The notes under the pieces were generated by a model. That model worked only from the letters and a program-made list of their open reading frames with translations. It was not told the origin of the DNA and searched no databases. The position numbers and the translations under genes were made by a program. From UBA1181 sp045600225 (GTDB lineage Bacteria > Bacteroidota > Bacteroidia > Bacteroidales > Paludibacteraceae), in contig JAZRXL010000016.1 of the NCBI GenBank assembly GCA_045600225.1, positions 1 to 64,000 on the forward strand: DNA of 64,000 nucleotides, read 5' to 3'. This document shows positions 7,244-15,394 of the stretch, one piece after another; the stretch's first letter is position 1, and each line of letters begins with the position of its first letter.

Positions 7244-7573
7244 TTATTGGCAACAGTTCTCTTTCTTGTCGCAGAGTTGCATGTTGAAGAGGTCTGAGAA
7301 GAGTTGGTGGGCATATTCCCAGTTTTCTCGGTTGATGCAGTATTTCACTTTGGGCGCTTCTATCTCGCCTTGGATCAGCCCTGCCTCTTTCAGTGCGGCG
7401 AGGTGTTGGCTGACTGTGGCTTTGGCGATGGGAAGTTCCTCGTGGATGTCTCCGAAGTAGCAGGTTTCCTGCTTGGCCAAAAACTTCATGATGGCAATAC
7501 GTGCAGGATGCCCCAGGGCTTTGGCGAATGATGCCAGGTTTTCCGTCTTTATGCAATATTTCTTTTCTGCCAT
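7244..7573 (-). CDS. arsR: ArsR-family metalloregulator
   Basis: A 109-residue winged-helix repressor. The recognition region PIAKATVSQHLAALKEAGL lies at about 48-66 and the wing EIEAPKVKYCI at about 70-80. The start at 7573 gives a normal ArsR length; an upstream in-frame start would add 14 residues read from promoter DNA. The classical ELCVCDL metal loop is absent: only Cys38 remains there (ETCYFGDIHEELP). Other cysteines are Cys7, Cys79, Cys101 and a C-terminal pair Cys107-108. It presumably represses its own operon through the two inverted repeats and releases DNA on binding As(III). Confidence 0.88.
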   Translation of the reverse strand: MAEKKYCIKTENLASFAKALGHPARIAIMKFLAKQETCYFGDIHEELPIAKATVSQHLAALKEAGLIQGEIEAPKVKYCINRENWEYAHQLFSDLFNMQLCDKKENCCQ

Positions 7574-7600
7574 AATATGCGCTTGTTTTGGTTTTGGTCG

Positions 7601-7647
7601 CAAAATTACGAACAATATTTCAAACTACAAAACCTTTGTTCGTAATT
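7601..7647 (-). promoter_or_regulatory. arsR promoter with ArsR operator
   Basis: On the minus strand a TTTG box is followed 19 nt later by TAATTTTG (7601-7608). A perfect 12-bp inverted repeat brackets this promoter: AATTACGAACAA at 7604-7615 and TTGTTCGTAATT at 7636-7647. One half-site overlaps the -7 box and the other lies just upstream of -33, an arrangement expected for autorepression. Confidence 0.7.
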
Positions 7648-7668
7648 TAACGATTTTTTAACACAATA

Positions 7669-7699
7669 AGCCCCAGCATTGGTTGATGATGCTGGGGCT
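7669..7699 (-). terminator. Hairpin terminator of the efflux operon
   Basis: An 11-bp GC-rich stem (7669-7679 with 7689-7699) with a 9-nt loop lies 14 nt past the stop of the MFS gene. Only a weak T-rich tail (TTATTGTGTT) follows in the minus direction, so termination strength is uncertain. It insulates the arsR promoter. Confidence 0.5.
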
Positions 7700-7712
7700 A
7701 TTGATATTCCGC

Positions 7713-9338
7713 TTACTTCCGTTTCCCTGCCAGATATTCTATTGCTAATACTGGCCACAGGGGGGCTTTGCGGATGTTTGTCCTTACGGCAGGAATGTCG
7801 CACAACAAGAAGATGGAGGCCATGAGGAGGGAGAACCAGATGATATAGCCATAAACCTGCTTTATAGCTACGAGCATCATGGAGTGCAGATAACTGCCGC
7901 CTGTAAACTCGCCAAAGTTGAAATGTGAGAAATCGATGTTAGTGAGCGTCAACTGCCGACCGTAGAACATCATGTCCTCATTAAGGAAACGCGAGAAGAT
8001 GGTGGTGTAGAAACCATAACCCATGGCACCAGCCAGATACATGTGTACGATGTTGAACAGGAACAATCCCATGAAGAACTGTTCGATACTTGGCACCGAC
8101 TCGTCCAATGCCCACATCAGCGTAGGTGCAAGGATGCCGTAGCCAAAACCACGGAGCATGATTGCCAAACGGTATTGCTCGATGTTTACATCCATACCTA
8201 CTGTGGAGTACATGAGCAAGGCGTATGCGAAGATGGATAGAAAGGCAATACCTATCAACTTCCATATTTCCCACTTCTGCACCTTCAACCAGTACAGGTC
8301 AAGTGCGATGCCAAGAAACATTCCAGGCAATGCAAACATGTACTGACTCTCCTTTGTCAATTCTTCAAGCCCAACGACCTCGGTGTAGAGTATCTCCTCA
8401 AGGGTATGCTCGGCACCGAAAGCCAGTTCTGCCAAGGTGGTAACGATGAGTATCGGAACTACATTGCGACACTTCAACAGTTGCAGTTCTACGTATGGAT
8501 AGCGATTGTGAATCAGTCGGTAAAGGGTAAGTCCTGCAAAGATAAGGGTAAAGGCTCCCACCATTCTTATATGCCGACTGGCGAACCATCTGTAGTAATC
8601 TCCATAGACAAAGATGTACGAGAGAAGCAGCATCGTCACGCAGATGAGCAACGCCCCCTGCCAGTCAGTTCCTTTCAGCGAAAAGCGGTTGGGCATTGGA
8701 CAGAACGGACGACACAGCGTAATCTGTATTAGCAGGACAAATGACATTGCACCCACGGTGAAAACGTGCATCATCTGCCACGAGAAATGATGTCCCATCC
8801 ATGCAGCAAGCCACCCACCGCTCTCAATGGCAGTAAGAAGGATGATGTGAAGCACAGGGAAGAACACTGCGAAATCGCGCTTCGGAGTAATCCACAACTG
8901 GATGTTGCTCATGCACTCGAATGTGCCTTGTATCTTTGCTATACCTGCAATGAAACATGCCACAACCAATACGGGCATCGACTGGCTATGCATGGTGATG
9001 ATGTTGCAGATTGCCAAGACGATAGCAGAAGTACAAAGGAGTTGCTGATTGGTGAAGCGGAACTTCATCCTGAACAGCATAGGGAACCACACCGCCATAC
9101 CTGCCAGCGTGGCGTAGAGTAGAAACATCACGTCCTCGATCATAAAGTTCGTGGTGCCACGAATCTCATCCAGCGCACCCAGATACATGCCTCCAGAGAA
9201 CTGGAAGCACAGCGCCGTAAGGACGTAAATCCACGGTTGCAGCCTGCGAGGCACCCATCCCTTCATCATCGGCATAGCGAACCCCATGCCTGATGGTGGC
9301 GGTGGTGCCTTCATCAAAAATTCTGTCAGTCGTCCCAT
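7713..9338 (-). CDS. MFS efflux pump, EmrB-like
   Basis: A 541-residue inner-membrane transporter with about 14 hydrophobic segments. It begins with a proline-rich cytoplasmic stretch (MKAPPPPSGMGF) and a first helix at LQPWIYVLTALCFQF. The pattern fits the DHA2 drug:H+ antiporters that work with a membrane-fusion protein and TolC. Its ATG overlaps the stop codon of the fusion-protein gene by one base, so the two are translationally coupled. Substrate unknown; drugs, bile acids or fatty acids are usual for the family. Confidence 0.82.
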   Translation of the reverse strand: MGRLTEFLMKAPPPPSGMGFAMPMMKGWVPRRLQPWIYVLTALCFQFSGGMYLGALDEIRGTTNFMIEDVMFLLYATLAGMAVWFPMLFRMKFRFTNQQLLCTSAIVLAICNIITMHSQSMPVLVVACFIAGIAKIQGTFECMSNIQLWITPKRDFAVFFPVLHIILLTAIESGGWLAAWMGHHFSWQMMHVFTVGAMSFVLLIQITLCRPFCPMPNRFSLKGTDWQGALLICVTMLLLSYIFVYGDYYRWFASRHIRMVGAFTLIFAGLTLYRLIHNRYPYVELQLLKCRNVVPILIVTTLAELAFGAEHTLEEILYTEVVGLEELTKESQYMFALPGMFLGIALDLYWLKVQKWEIWKLIGIAFLSIFAYALLMYSTVGMDVNIEQYRLAIMLRGFGYGILAPTLMWALDESVPSIEQFFMGLFLFNIVHMYLAGAMGYGFYTTIFSRFLNEDMMFYGRQLTLTNIDFSHFNFGEFTGGSYLHSMMLVAIKQVYGYIIWFSLLMASIFLLCDIPAVRTNIRKAPLWPVLAIEYLAGKRK

Positions 9339-10366
9339 TACTCTTCTACCTTACAAACCACATTATAACCGCCATGCAACTTCTTCAGTTCATCGCAGTC
9401 ATTGATCTTCACTCGTACCGTTACACGCTGCTCCACCTTTACGAAATTGCCTGTGGCATTGTCGATCGGGATCAACGAAAAGGCACTTCCCGTAGCGTCA
9501 GAGATGCGTTCCACCACACCTGTGTATTCCACTCCCGGAACGGCATCGGCATTAAAGCGGACTTTGTCACCCACCTTGATGTTAGGCATCTGCGACTCCT
9601 GATAGTTTGCTTCCACCCACTTCTCGTTCTTGTCAACGATGCTGACCATCGTCTGACCAGGGTTAACCAGCTGCCCCACATGAATATCCTTACTACCCAC
9701 CACACCATCGCAGGTGGCGATGATGTAGCAATACGAAAGGTTTAATCGAGCAATCTCAACCTGCGCACGTGCCAGTTCAATGGCTGCCTCTGATGCCGAG
9801 AGATGATGTTCTTGCTCTGTGACAACCGCCGTCTGTGTGTTGCGCGAACGAAGTGCCTGTTCATACACTGCCTTGGCACTCAGATAAGCGGTGTGGACAT
9901 TGTCATACTGTTGCTGCGTGACTGCATCCTGTTGAAGAAGTTTCTGAAACCGGGCATCCTCCCTTTGTGAATTCTCCATCAGTACACGAGCTGCTTCAAT
10001 GCTAGCTTCGGTGACGCTGATACTGGCCCTTGTGGCATTGATACTGCTTGCAGTACCCTGCGAACCATGTTCGGCACGTGTCAGATCTGCCTCTGCCTGA
10101 GCCAGGCGAAGCCGAAATTCGGAGTCTTCGATAATGACCAGTGTATCGCCCTTCTTCACCTCTTGAAATTCGGTAAAGTGTACCTCACGAATGAAACCCT
10201 GCACACGGCAGTTCTGTGGCACAATGTTCTGGCACACACGAGCATTGTCGGTCACTTCGCCACCACCGAAATGCATAAACTGACTTGCGGCATAAACCAC
10301 GCCACATACTATACAGAGAATTACGATAGCGTTATAAATGTATGTTGAAATCTTATTATTGTCCAT
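9338..10366 (-). CDS. HlyD/EmrA-family membrane fusion protein
   Basis: A 342-residue periplasmic adaptor. One N-terminal membrane anchor (IYNAIVILCIVCGVVYAA, about 10-27) is followed by a half lipoyl motif (VQGFIREVHFTEFQEVKKGDTLVII). A long alpha-helical hairpin rich in Ala/Glu/Gln comes next (about 90-210), then the second half motif (CDGVVGSKDIHVGQLVNPGQTMVSIV) and a beta-barrel. It bridges the EmrB-like pump to the TolC-like channel encoded just upstream, 1 nt away. Confidence 0.85.
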   Translation of the reverse strand: MDNNKISTYIYNAIVILCIVCGVVYAASQFMHFGGGEVTDNARVCQNIVPQNCRVQGFIREVHFTEFQEVKKGDTLVIIEDSEFRLRLAQAEADLTRAEHGSQGTASSINATRASISVTEASIEAARVLMENSQREDARFQKLLQQDAVTQQQYDNVHTAYLSAKAVYEQALRSRNTQTAVVTEQEHHLSASEAAIELARAQVEIARLNLSYCYIIATCDGVVGSKDIHVGQLVNPGQTMVSIVDKNEKWVEANYQESQMPNIKVGDKVRFNADAVPGVEYTGVVERISDATGSAFSLIPIDNATGNFVKVEQRVTVRVKINDCDELKKLHGGYNVVCKVEE

Positions 10367-10367
10367 A

Positions 10368-11780
10368 TTAAAGTGTATTTGTTATGTATTTGAGTTTGAA
10401 ATAGTTGTAAAGCATATTGATGCGGGCATTTACCAAAGCCATGTCGGCAGAGAGTTTCATGTTTGAAGCATCAAGCATGTCAGTCAGCAATGCGAGGTCG
10501 TTGTCGTAACGGTTCTTGACCACCATGTAGTTCTGATCTGCCAGTTCCACCTGTTTCTCCTGAGTGCTTACCTCTACCGAACTGGTAAGCAGATTGGTAT
10601 AATGGGCTTGTACAACATTCTCTATGTCTTCGCAGGCCAACTGTACGCTCTCGCGGATCTGTGTGGTTTCATGCCGTACCTTACGGATGTCATGCTTGTT
10701 CTTCCATAGACTTGACAGATTGTACTTTACTACAATGCCCACGAACCATACGTTGACGTTAGCATCTTTCGGAATCAGATCGGAAGTGTAAGGTCCAAAC
10801 AGGTTGTTTTCGGCAATTATTGCCACCGATGGTAGTGATGCCGCACGTGTGTTCCTTATTTTCTGTTCGGACATTTCGGCGGCAAGTGAAGTTTGACGGA
10901 TATCCATGTTGTTTTCTGTAGCTTTCTGTTGCCATAATTCCTCAGAGGTAAGTGCCTTGAGTGACATACTTTCTTCTTCGAGAGACTGAGCATCTACTTC
11001 AAACAACTCTCCTTCAGGCAAATGAACCATCGTGGCTATCTGGTGACGGATTATCTTCTGGGCATCTTCCAATTGTGTCTTGGCAAGGAGAAGGTTCCTC
11101 AGTTGCAACTCATATCGGGTTATGTCATTCTTCAGTATCGTTCCTTCTTCTTTGTGAACTTTCATTTGCTGGATTACCTTCTCCGTCAGCTCGATGTTCT
11201 TCGCTATCACCTGCAACTGGTTCTGCAATTTGTAGAGGTCAAGATAGTAGCCGGTAAGTAAGAAGCGTACTTCCTGGCGATTCTTCTCCACATCAAGTTC
11301 TGCCAACTGAAACCCCAGCTTTGCCATCTCTATTCCAGAACGGATAGCACCGCCAGCGTAGATTACCTGACTCACCTGAGCAGAGAAGCTGTTGCCCCAA
11401 TGTGGCGTTGGTTGCTTGCCATTCTGCACCTGTTGAGGACCTACACCTGGAACAATGTATTCCGTGGTACCACTGGTGGAAAACCCTCGTGACATAAGGA
11501 ATGCATTGCCTGTGTAGGAACCTTGCACACTCAATTCAACACTCGGTAGCAAGGCAGATTTTGCCGATGCCACCCCTTCTTCTGCAGCCTTCAATGCCAC
11601 CTCGCTGACCTTGATGCGCTGACTCTGTTGGTCGGCCAAGTCAAAAAGCGACTGAAGACTCATCCTTTGCTGTGCACACGTAGGCACACAACAATTTGCT
11701 CCGACCATCATCGTGACAGTCAGGGCACAAAGGAACCTGTGATTAGTCATTAAAAATATGGATATATTATTACAGTTCAT
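10368..11780 (-). CDS. TolC-family outer-membrane efflux channel
   Basis: A 470-residue protein with a signal sequence (MTNHRFLCALTVTMMVGANCCVPTCAQ) and two repeated TolC-type helical halves (LQSLFDLADQQSQRIKVSEVALKAAEEGV, later LADQNYMVVKNRYDNDLALLTDMLDAS). It is first in the three-gene efflux operon. The start is ambiguous: the ATG at 11780 adds ten residues and lies inside an inverted repeat, while the ATG at 11750 gives a cleaner signal peptide and would place that repeat in the leader. I favour 11750 biologically but give the longer frame. Confidence 0.83.
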   Translation of the reverse strand: MNCNNISIFLMTNHRFLCALTVTMMVGANCCVPTCAQQRMSLQSLFDLADQQSQRIKVSEVALKAAEEGVASAKSALLPSVELSVQGSYTGNAFLMSRGFSTSGTTEYIVPGVGPQQVQNGKQPTPHWGNSFSAQVSQVIYAGGAIRSGIEMAKLGFQLAELDVEKNRQEVRFLLTGYYLDLYKLQNQLQVIAKNIELTEKVIQQMKVHKEEGTILKNDITRYELQLRNLLLAKTQLEDAQKIIRHQIATMVHLPEGELFEVDAQSLEEESMSLKALTSEELWQQKATENNMDIRQTSLAAEMSEQKIRNTRAASLPSVAIIAENNLFGPYTSDLIPKDANVNVWFVGIVVKYNLSSLWKNKHDIRKVRHETTQIRESVQLACEDIENVVQAHYTNLLTSSVEVSTQEKQVELADQNYMVVKNRYDNDLALLTDMLDASNMKLSADMALVNARINMLYNYFKLKYITNTL

Positions 11781-11826
11781 TATTCGTTAGATATTATTCC
11801 TTCCCTCGGAAATACGAATAATGAAC
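11775..11826 (-). promoter_or_regulatory. 13-bp inverted repeat in efflux operon leader
   Basis: GTTCATTATTCGT (11775-11787) and ACGAATAATGAAC (11814-11826) are perfect reverse complements separated by 26 nt. They lie between the predicted transcription start and the likely start codon at 11750. It could be a repressor site or an mRNA hairpin controlling translation. Confidence 0.5.
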
Positions 11827-11840
11827 CGTTATGGCTCGGA

Positions 11841-11872
11841 CAAACGTCACGTTTGCCACAATGCGCTACAAA
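11841..11872 (-). promoter_or_regulatory. Efflux operon promoter with palindromic operator
   Basis: On the minus strand TTTG (11869-11872) lies 20 nt upstream of GACGTTTG, a one-base variant of TAnnTTTG. The -7 box sits inside the palindrome CAAACGT-C-ACGTTTG (11841-11855), a layout typical of a dimeric repressor covering the promoter. No regulator gene is next to it. Confidence 0.5.
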
Positions 11873-12103
11873 CCTCTCAGATTAGGGAAATATCAAGAGA
11901 AGAATTTCGAGCACTATTAATTGCGAAATCCAAAACTGAGTGCAAATGTACAAAAATATGGGCAAATTGTCAAAGAAAAATCTCCGCCAAAACAAAGGAA
12001 GCCGCTTGAGAAAAAGATAAAACTCAGGGGTGCAGTTACCTTTTCCTCCTGAAAAGGTAATATAGACAAAGGCTAACTGATCCTGTCACGGGAGGTTGCG
12101 ATC
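11873..12103. other. Intergenic with one hairpin
   Basis: No coding frame with family resemblance. A 10-bp hairpin TTACCTTTTC/GAAAAGGTAA with a 5-nt loop lies at 12036-12060, downstream of the RNase H-like gene. It lacks a T-run in either direction, so it is only a possible terminator or mRNA-end stabiliser. Confidence 0.4.
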
Positions 12104-12583
12104 CTATCTTTGTGTTCCTTTCTTGGTTTTATTGTATTCAATCCGAAGACTCTTCATAGTTTCCGTCGAGGTGTCGTGAGTCTCAATCAGCAGAGGACTC
12201 TTGTGGTATTGTACGATTTTGACGCTTACGCTGTTATGCCTTTGCGTTGTCTTGATACATTGCGTTATCAAATCCGAGTTGGCAGACTTTGACGTGGGTT
12301 CCTTGTCGAAATTCTGAATGTAAGCGGCATTGGAGAGGAAGAGGATGGTCGAGCCTTGAGGCAACTCGTTCATCACCTTGACCATGAGCGTAAGCATTAT
12401 TCGGAACTCTGTCGTGTTGAGGTCGCTGATTACATCGCGGCTTATGATGACACCACCATGTTCTACGATTACGGCAGCACTACCGGCTCGTTCCTCATGA
12501 CCATAGTCACAGGAGCCGCCAATCCAAACGTAGTATGTTGTTTCGTTTTGCGTCATTTGTCTTTGTACGGTTGCAGTCAGCAT
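12104..12583 (-). CDS. RNase H-fold protein, probably inactive
   Basis: A 159-residue protein whose order of motifs follows RNase HI: a first strand YYVWIGGSCDYGHEERAGSAAVIVEHGG, then TTEFRIMLTLMVKVMNELPQGSTILFLSNAAYIQNF. In active enzymes these positions are DGS, E, and DSxY. Here the first Asp is Gly and the third is Asn, with only Glu (TTEFR) kept. A nuclease role is therefore unlikely and nucleic-acid binding or a structural role is possible. The start at 12583 is uncertain; an ATG nine codons later is equally good. Confidence 0.55.
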   Translation of the reverse strand: MLTATVQRQMTQNETTYYVWIGGSCDYGHEERAGSAAVIVEHGGVIISRDVISDLNTTEFRIMLTLMVKVMNELPQGSTILFLSNAAYIQNFDKEPTSKSANSDLITQCIKTTQRHNSVSVKIVQYHKSPLLIETHDTSTETMKSLRIEYNKTKKGTQR

Positions 12584-12637
12584 AGCGTAATCAAGTAGAA
12601 CTCAGTTCTCACGTTTCCCTCAGTTGTAATGTGATTT

Positions 12638-13672
12638 CTATGTATGAATTGCAATCTTTATCACACCATCTTCCTTGTTCTCGAAGATGCGATAGGCTTC
12701 TTCTATTCTGTTCAACGGGAATCGATGGGTAATGAGTGGGGTAGTGTCGATCTTGCCTTGCTCGATGAGTCGGAGCACTTCTTCACAGTCGCAGCCATCC
12801 ACACCTCCTGTCTTGAAGGTGAGGTTCTTGCCATACATCTGAGGGAGTGGCAGCATCTGTGCTTCGTCGTAGAGGGCAACAACAGTCACGATAGCATTAG
12901 GACGGGCGCATTGCCAAGCGAGTTGGAAGGTGTCTTTGGCTCCTGCCACCTCCAAAACTCGGTCGGCTCCTCCATGATCACTATTCTTTTTGACGAGCTG
13001 CTCACACTCTTCTGGAGTGGTCAGCAGAACGGAAGGGTAGTGCTTCTTCACAAACTCACGTCTTTCTGCAGACTTCTCACAAACGATAATACGTTTCGGA
13101 TTCTTCAGCATCACGCAGAGTAGGGTGCAGACGCCCGTCGGTCCTGCACCGATGATAAGAACAGTATCGTCTTCTCTGATCTCGGAGATACGTGCTGCCC
13201 AGAAACCGGTAGCCAGCACGTCACCGACGAACAAAGCCTGTTCGTCGGTCACACTATCAGGAATACGGTTCAGCCCCTGGTTTGCCAACGGCACACGGAC
13301 GTACTCCGTCTGACCGCCATCAATGCGACAACCCAAGGCCCAGCCACCATGGGGCGAGATGCAGTTGTTCACATAACCATGCTTGCAGTAGAAGCATTCT
13401 CCGCAGAAGGTTTCCACGTTGACAGTCACCCGATCGCCAACCTTAACGGTAGACACTTCAGAACCGACTTGTTCTACAATTCCCACCATCTCGTGACCTA
13501 CCGTTATCCCTGGTACGGCACGAGGCACGCTGCCATGCTTGATGTGAAGATCACTCGTGCAGATGCTTCCCAACGTCACACGGACGATGGCATCAGTCGG
13601 GTCAATAAGCGTTGGTTTGGGCTTCTCAATCAAAGAAAACTTGCCCTTTTCTATGTATGTGTATGCTTGCAT
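12638..13672 (-). CDS. Zinc-dependent alcohol dehydrogenase
   Basis: A 344-residue cytosolic MDR-family dehydrogenase. Catalytic zinc ligands fit the secondary-alcohol dehydrogenase pattern: Cys38, His60 and Asp151. Structural-zinc cysteines are at 90, 93, 96 and 104 (CGECFYCKHGYVNNC). The Rossmann loop is IGAGPTGVCTLL near 173. Length and ligands match clostridial NADP-dependent isopropanol-type enzymes; related sugar-alcohol and threonine dehydrogenases cannot be excluded. It is transcribed in the same direction as the VanX-like gene, 46 nt downstream of it. Confidence 0.85.
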   Translation of the reverse strand: MQAYTYIEKGKFSLIEKPKPTLIDPTDAIVRVTLGSICTSDLHIKHGSVPRAVPGITVGHEMVGIVEQVGSEVSTVKVGDRVTVNVETFCGECFYCKHGYVNNCISPHGGWALGCRIDGGQTEYVRVPLANQGLNRIPDSVTDEQALFVGDVLATGFWAARISEIREDDTVLIIGAGPTGVCTLLCVMLKNPKRIIVCEKSAERREFVKKHYPSVLLTTPEECEQLVKKNSDHGGADRVLEVAGAKDTFQLAWQCARPNAIVTVVALYDEAQMLPLPQMYGKNLTFKTGGVDGCDCEEVLRLIEQGKIDTTPLITHRFPLNRIEEAYRIFENKEDGVIKIAIHT

Positions 13673-13718
13673 ATTATGTTAATCTTCTTCCGACACGAAT
13701 CAATATCAACCACTTGTT

Positions 13719-14471
13719 TTATTCCTTAATACTCCACGTAGCGACTGGGAAGTTGAAGTAGGTGTTGGGGAATGGCTCGTCCTTCAGGGTGAAGTGCCAC
13801 CACTCGTAGTCATAGATTTTGAAGCCGTGACTCACCATGGCCTTCTGCAGAATCATGCGGTTGTTGTACTGTTCTTGGGTGATGGGCTTGTAGGCTCCAA
13901 TCTCCTGACCGGGCTGCACGCTGGGATGTGAGGCTAGGCCGAAGTAGTCGAAGGTGCACCCCATGTCCACTTCCTTTTCCAACTTCATGTCGAAGAGGGT
14001 GAGGTCGACAGTAGAACCGCGTGTGTGACCGCTCTTCTCTGCCACATACTCCTGTGGTACGATGACTGACTTGTCCAGCTCGGGGTAGAAGTATTCCTTC
14101 ATGCGCGTATCGTCAAGGTCCTTTGCCCATTTCATGAAGAAATCCACGGCACACTGCGGACGGTAGGCATCGAATATCTTCAATCGGTAGCCTTGCTTTT
14201 TGAGGTCGTCGTTGACGGCCTTCAGAGAGTCGGCTGCCTGACGGGTGAGTATTGCCACAGGCTCCAAGTAACCCGGTATACGATCACCAATGAAGTTGTA
14301 CGTACTGTAGTAGCGTATCTCAAGAATCACATCGGGTATGTGCTCCGAGATAAGTACAAACTGCGAACTGTCCATCTCTGGCGCTAGCTCCTTTTCTTCG
14401 TCCTTACTGCACGCTGTGAAACAGAAGAGTGCCACAAGCGCTAATGTAAATAAATTGAAATGTTTTCTCAT
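13719..14471 (-). CDS. D-Ala-D-Ala dipeptidase lipoprotein (VanX family)
   Basis: A 250-residue lipoprotein (lipobox FTAC, Cys21) of the VanX/DdpX zinc peptidase family. Visible family residues are the substrate arginine in FDAYRP, the zinc motif SGHTRGSTVDLTL (His and Asp ligands), and the C-terminal EWWHF block with catalytic Glu and zinc-binding His. It would act in the periplasm on D-Ala-D-Ala from cell-wall turnover. No vanH, vanA or vanS/R neighbours are present, so this is housekeeping recycling and not a glycopeptide resistance cassette. Confidence 0.87.
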   Translation of the reverse strand: MRKHFNLFTLALVALFCFTACSKDEEKELAPEMDSSQFVLISEHIPDVILEIRYYSTYNFIGDRIPGYLEPVAILTRQAADSLKAVNDDLKKQGYRLKIFDAYRPQCAVDFFMKWAKDLDDTRMKEYFYPELDKSVIVPQEYVAEKSGHTRGSTVDLTLFDMKLEKEVDMGCTFDYFGLASHPSVQPGQEIGAYKPITQEQYNNRMILQKAMVSHGFKIYDYEWWHFTLKDEPFPNTYFNFPVATWSIKE

Positions 14472-14515
14472 TGCTCTTTTAATTTATGATTATTTGTATT
14501 CGATTTCATACTTCA

Positions 14516-15379
14516 TTACTCGCAATTCCCGCAGTTCGAACAGCCATTACAGGTCATTCTGCTGCCACATGTCTCGCAATGCTCACGGAAATAAGGTGTA
14601 TGATTTTCCACTTCAAAGAATCCTGGTTCTGGATTGGTCAGCTTGAAGTCAATCTTCTTACCTTGGTAGCTGAGACCCGATTTGTACGCCTGAAGCGATT
14701 GCGTACGCTTATCTGGAATTCGATAAGTTTCACCTTCCTTTACGAATACCGTTCCAGTTTCGATAAAATCGAACGTCACATCATACTTCCTGCATTGGTC
14801 GCTCAGCTTCTTCACCCATTCATAGCGACAGGGTCGTGCACCATCATAATTCTCACCACCGCAGAGCACTTCCTCAAACTGACCTGTCGCAAGGTATTTC
14901 TCCACATCTACCTCTCCTAAGAAAGGTGCAGCCATGAAACCCTTGTGTTTGGCAGGAATATCTAGCAGAATGGATAGACGTTCGTCGGCCCGCTGCTGGT
15001 TTTCTGTAGTCACTTGTAGCAGTACGTTCTCATAACCATCGCCCCAATCCTCTGGCAGACACTCCTTGATGCGGTTCGCTCTCTTGGTGAGCAGACGGAA
15101 GACTATGTCAGGACGCTGGCGTATGATTCGCCATGCTTCATCGCGCCATTCGTCAGCTTCCTCCACGAAGAAATCAGTAGAAAGTCCCACATAGAGCTGC
15201 ATCCCCGAAGGTAACTTATACTTACCTTCACGACACCTTTGCACAGGAAGATTGAAGTTCTCTGTGCGATAGACCTTCGAGGTGTCAATGCCGCGTTTCC
15301 TATCAAGAAAATACATGTAGCAATGCTGACAACCTTCGCTAATCTTATGGCAACCGTGCCAGGGATTCCAGATGATCAT
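14516..15379 (-). CDS. DUF5131 (phage Gp37/Gp68-like) radical-SAM-like protein
   Basis: A 287-residue protein starting WNPWHGCHKISEGCQHCY, with cysteines spaced C-x6-C-x2-C, the hallmark of the DUF5131/phage Gp37 family, thought to bind a 4Fe-4S cluster. Middle blocks typical of the family are YVGLSTDFFVEEADEWRDEAW, FRLLTKRANRI and VLLQVTTENQQRADERL. The last 25 residues carry six more cysteines (C-x2-C-x5-C-x2-C-x2-C-x2-C), possibly an additional cluster or zinc site. The start lies 15 nt past the end of the RhuM remnant, so the two were probably one transcription unit. Reaction unknown. Confidence 0.75.
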   Translation of the reverse strand: MIIWNPWHGCHKISEGCQHCYMYFLDRKRGIDTSKVYRTENFNLPVQRCREGKYKLPSGMQLYVGLSTDFFVEEADEWRDEAWRIIRQRPDIVFRLLTKRANRIKECLPEDWGDGYENVLLQVTTENQQRADERLSILLDIPAKHKGFMAAPFLGEVDVEKYLATGQFEEVLCGGENYDGARPCRYEWVKKLSDQCRKYDVTFDFIETGTVFVKEGETYRIPDKRTQSLQAYKSGLSYQGKKIDFKLTNPEPGFFEVENHTPYFREHCETCGSRMTCNGCSNCGNCE

Positions 15380-15394
15380 TGTTGAGTATACGTT

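Noticed and set aside
11821..12009. Plus-strand 62-codon reading frame in the intergenic region
   Set aside because: It overlaps the efflux promoter and operator on the other strand, has no signal or family pattern and no promoter of its own.
13719..14471. Glycopeptide resistance cassette based on the VanX-like protein
   Set aside because: No ligase, dehydrogenase or VanRS genes nearby; VanX-like lipoproteins are common as cell-wall recycling enzymes.
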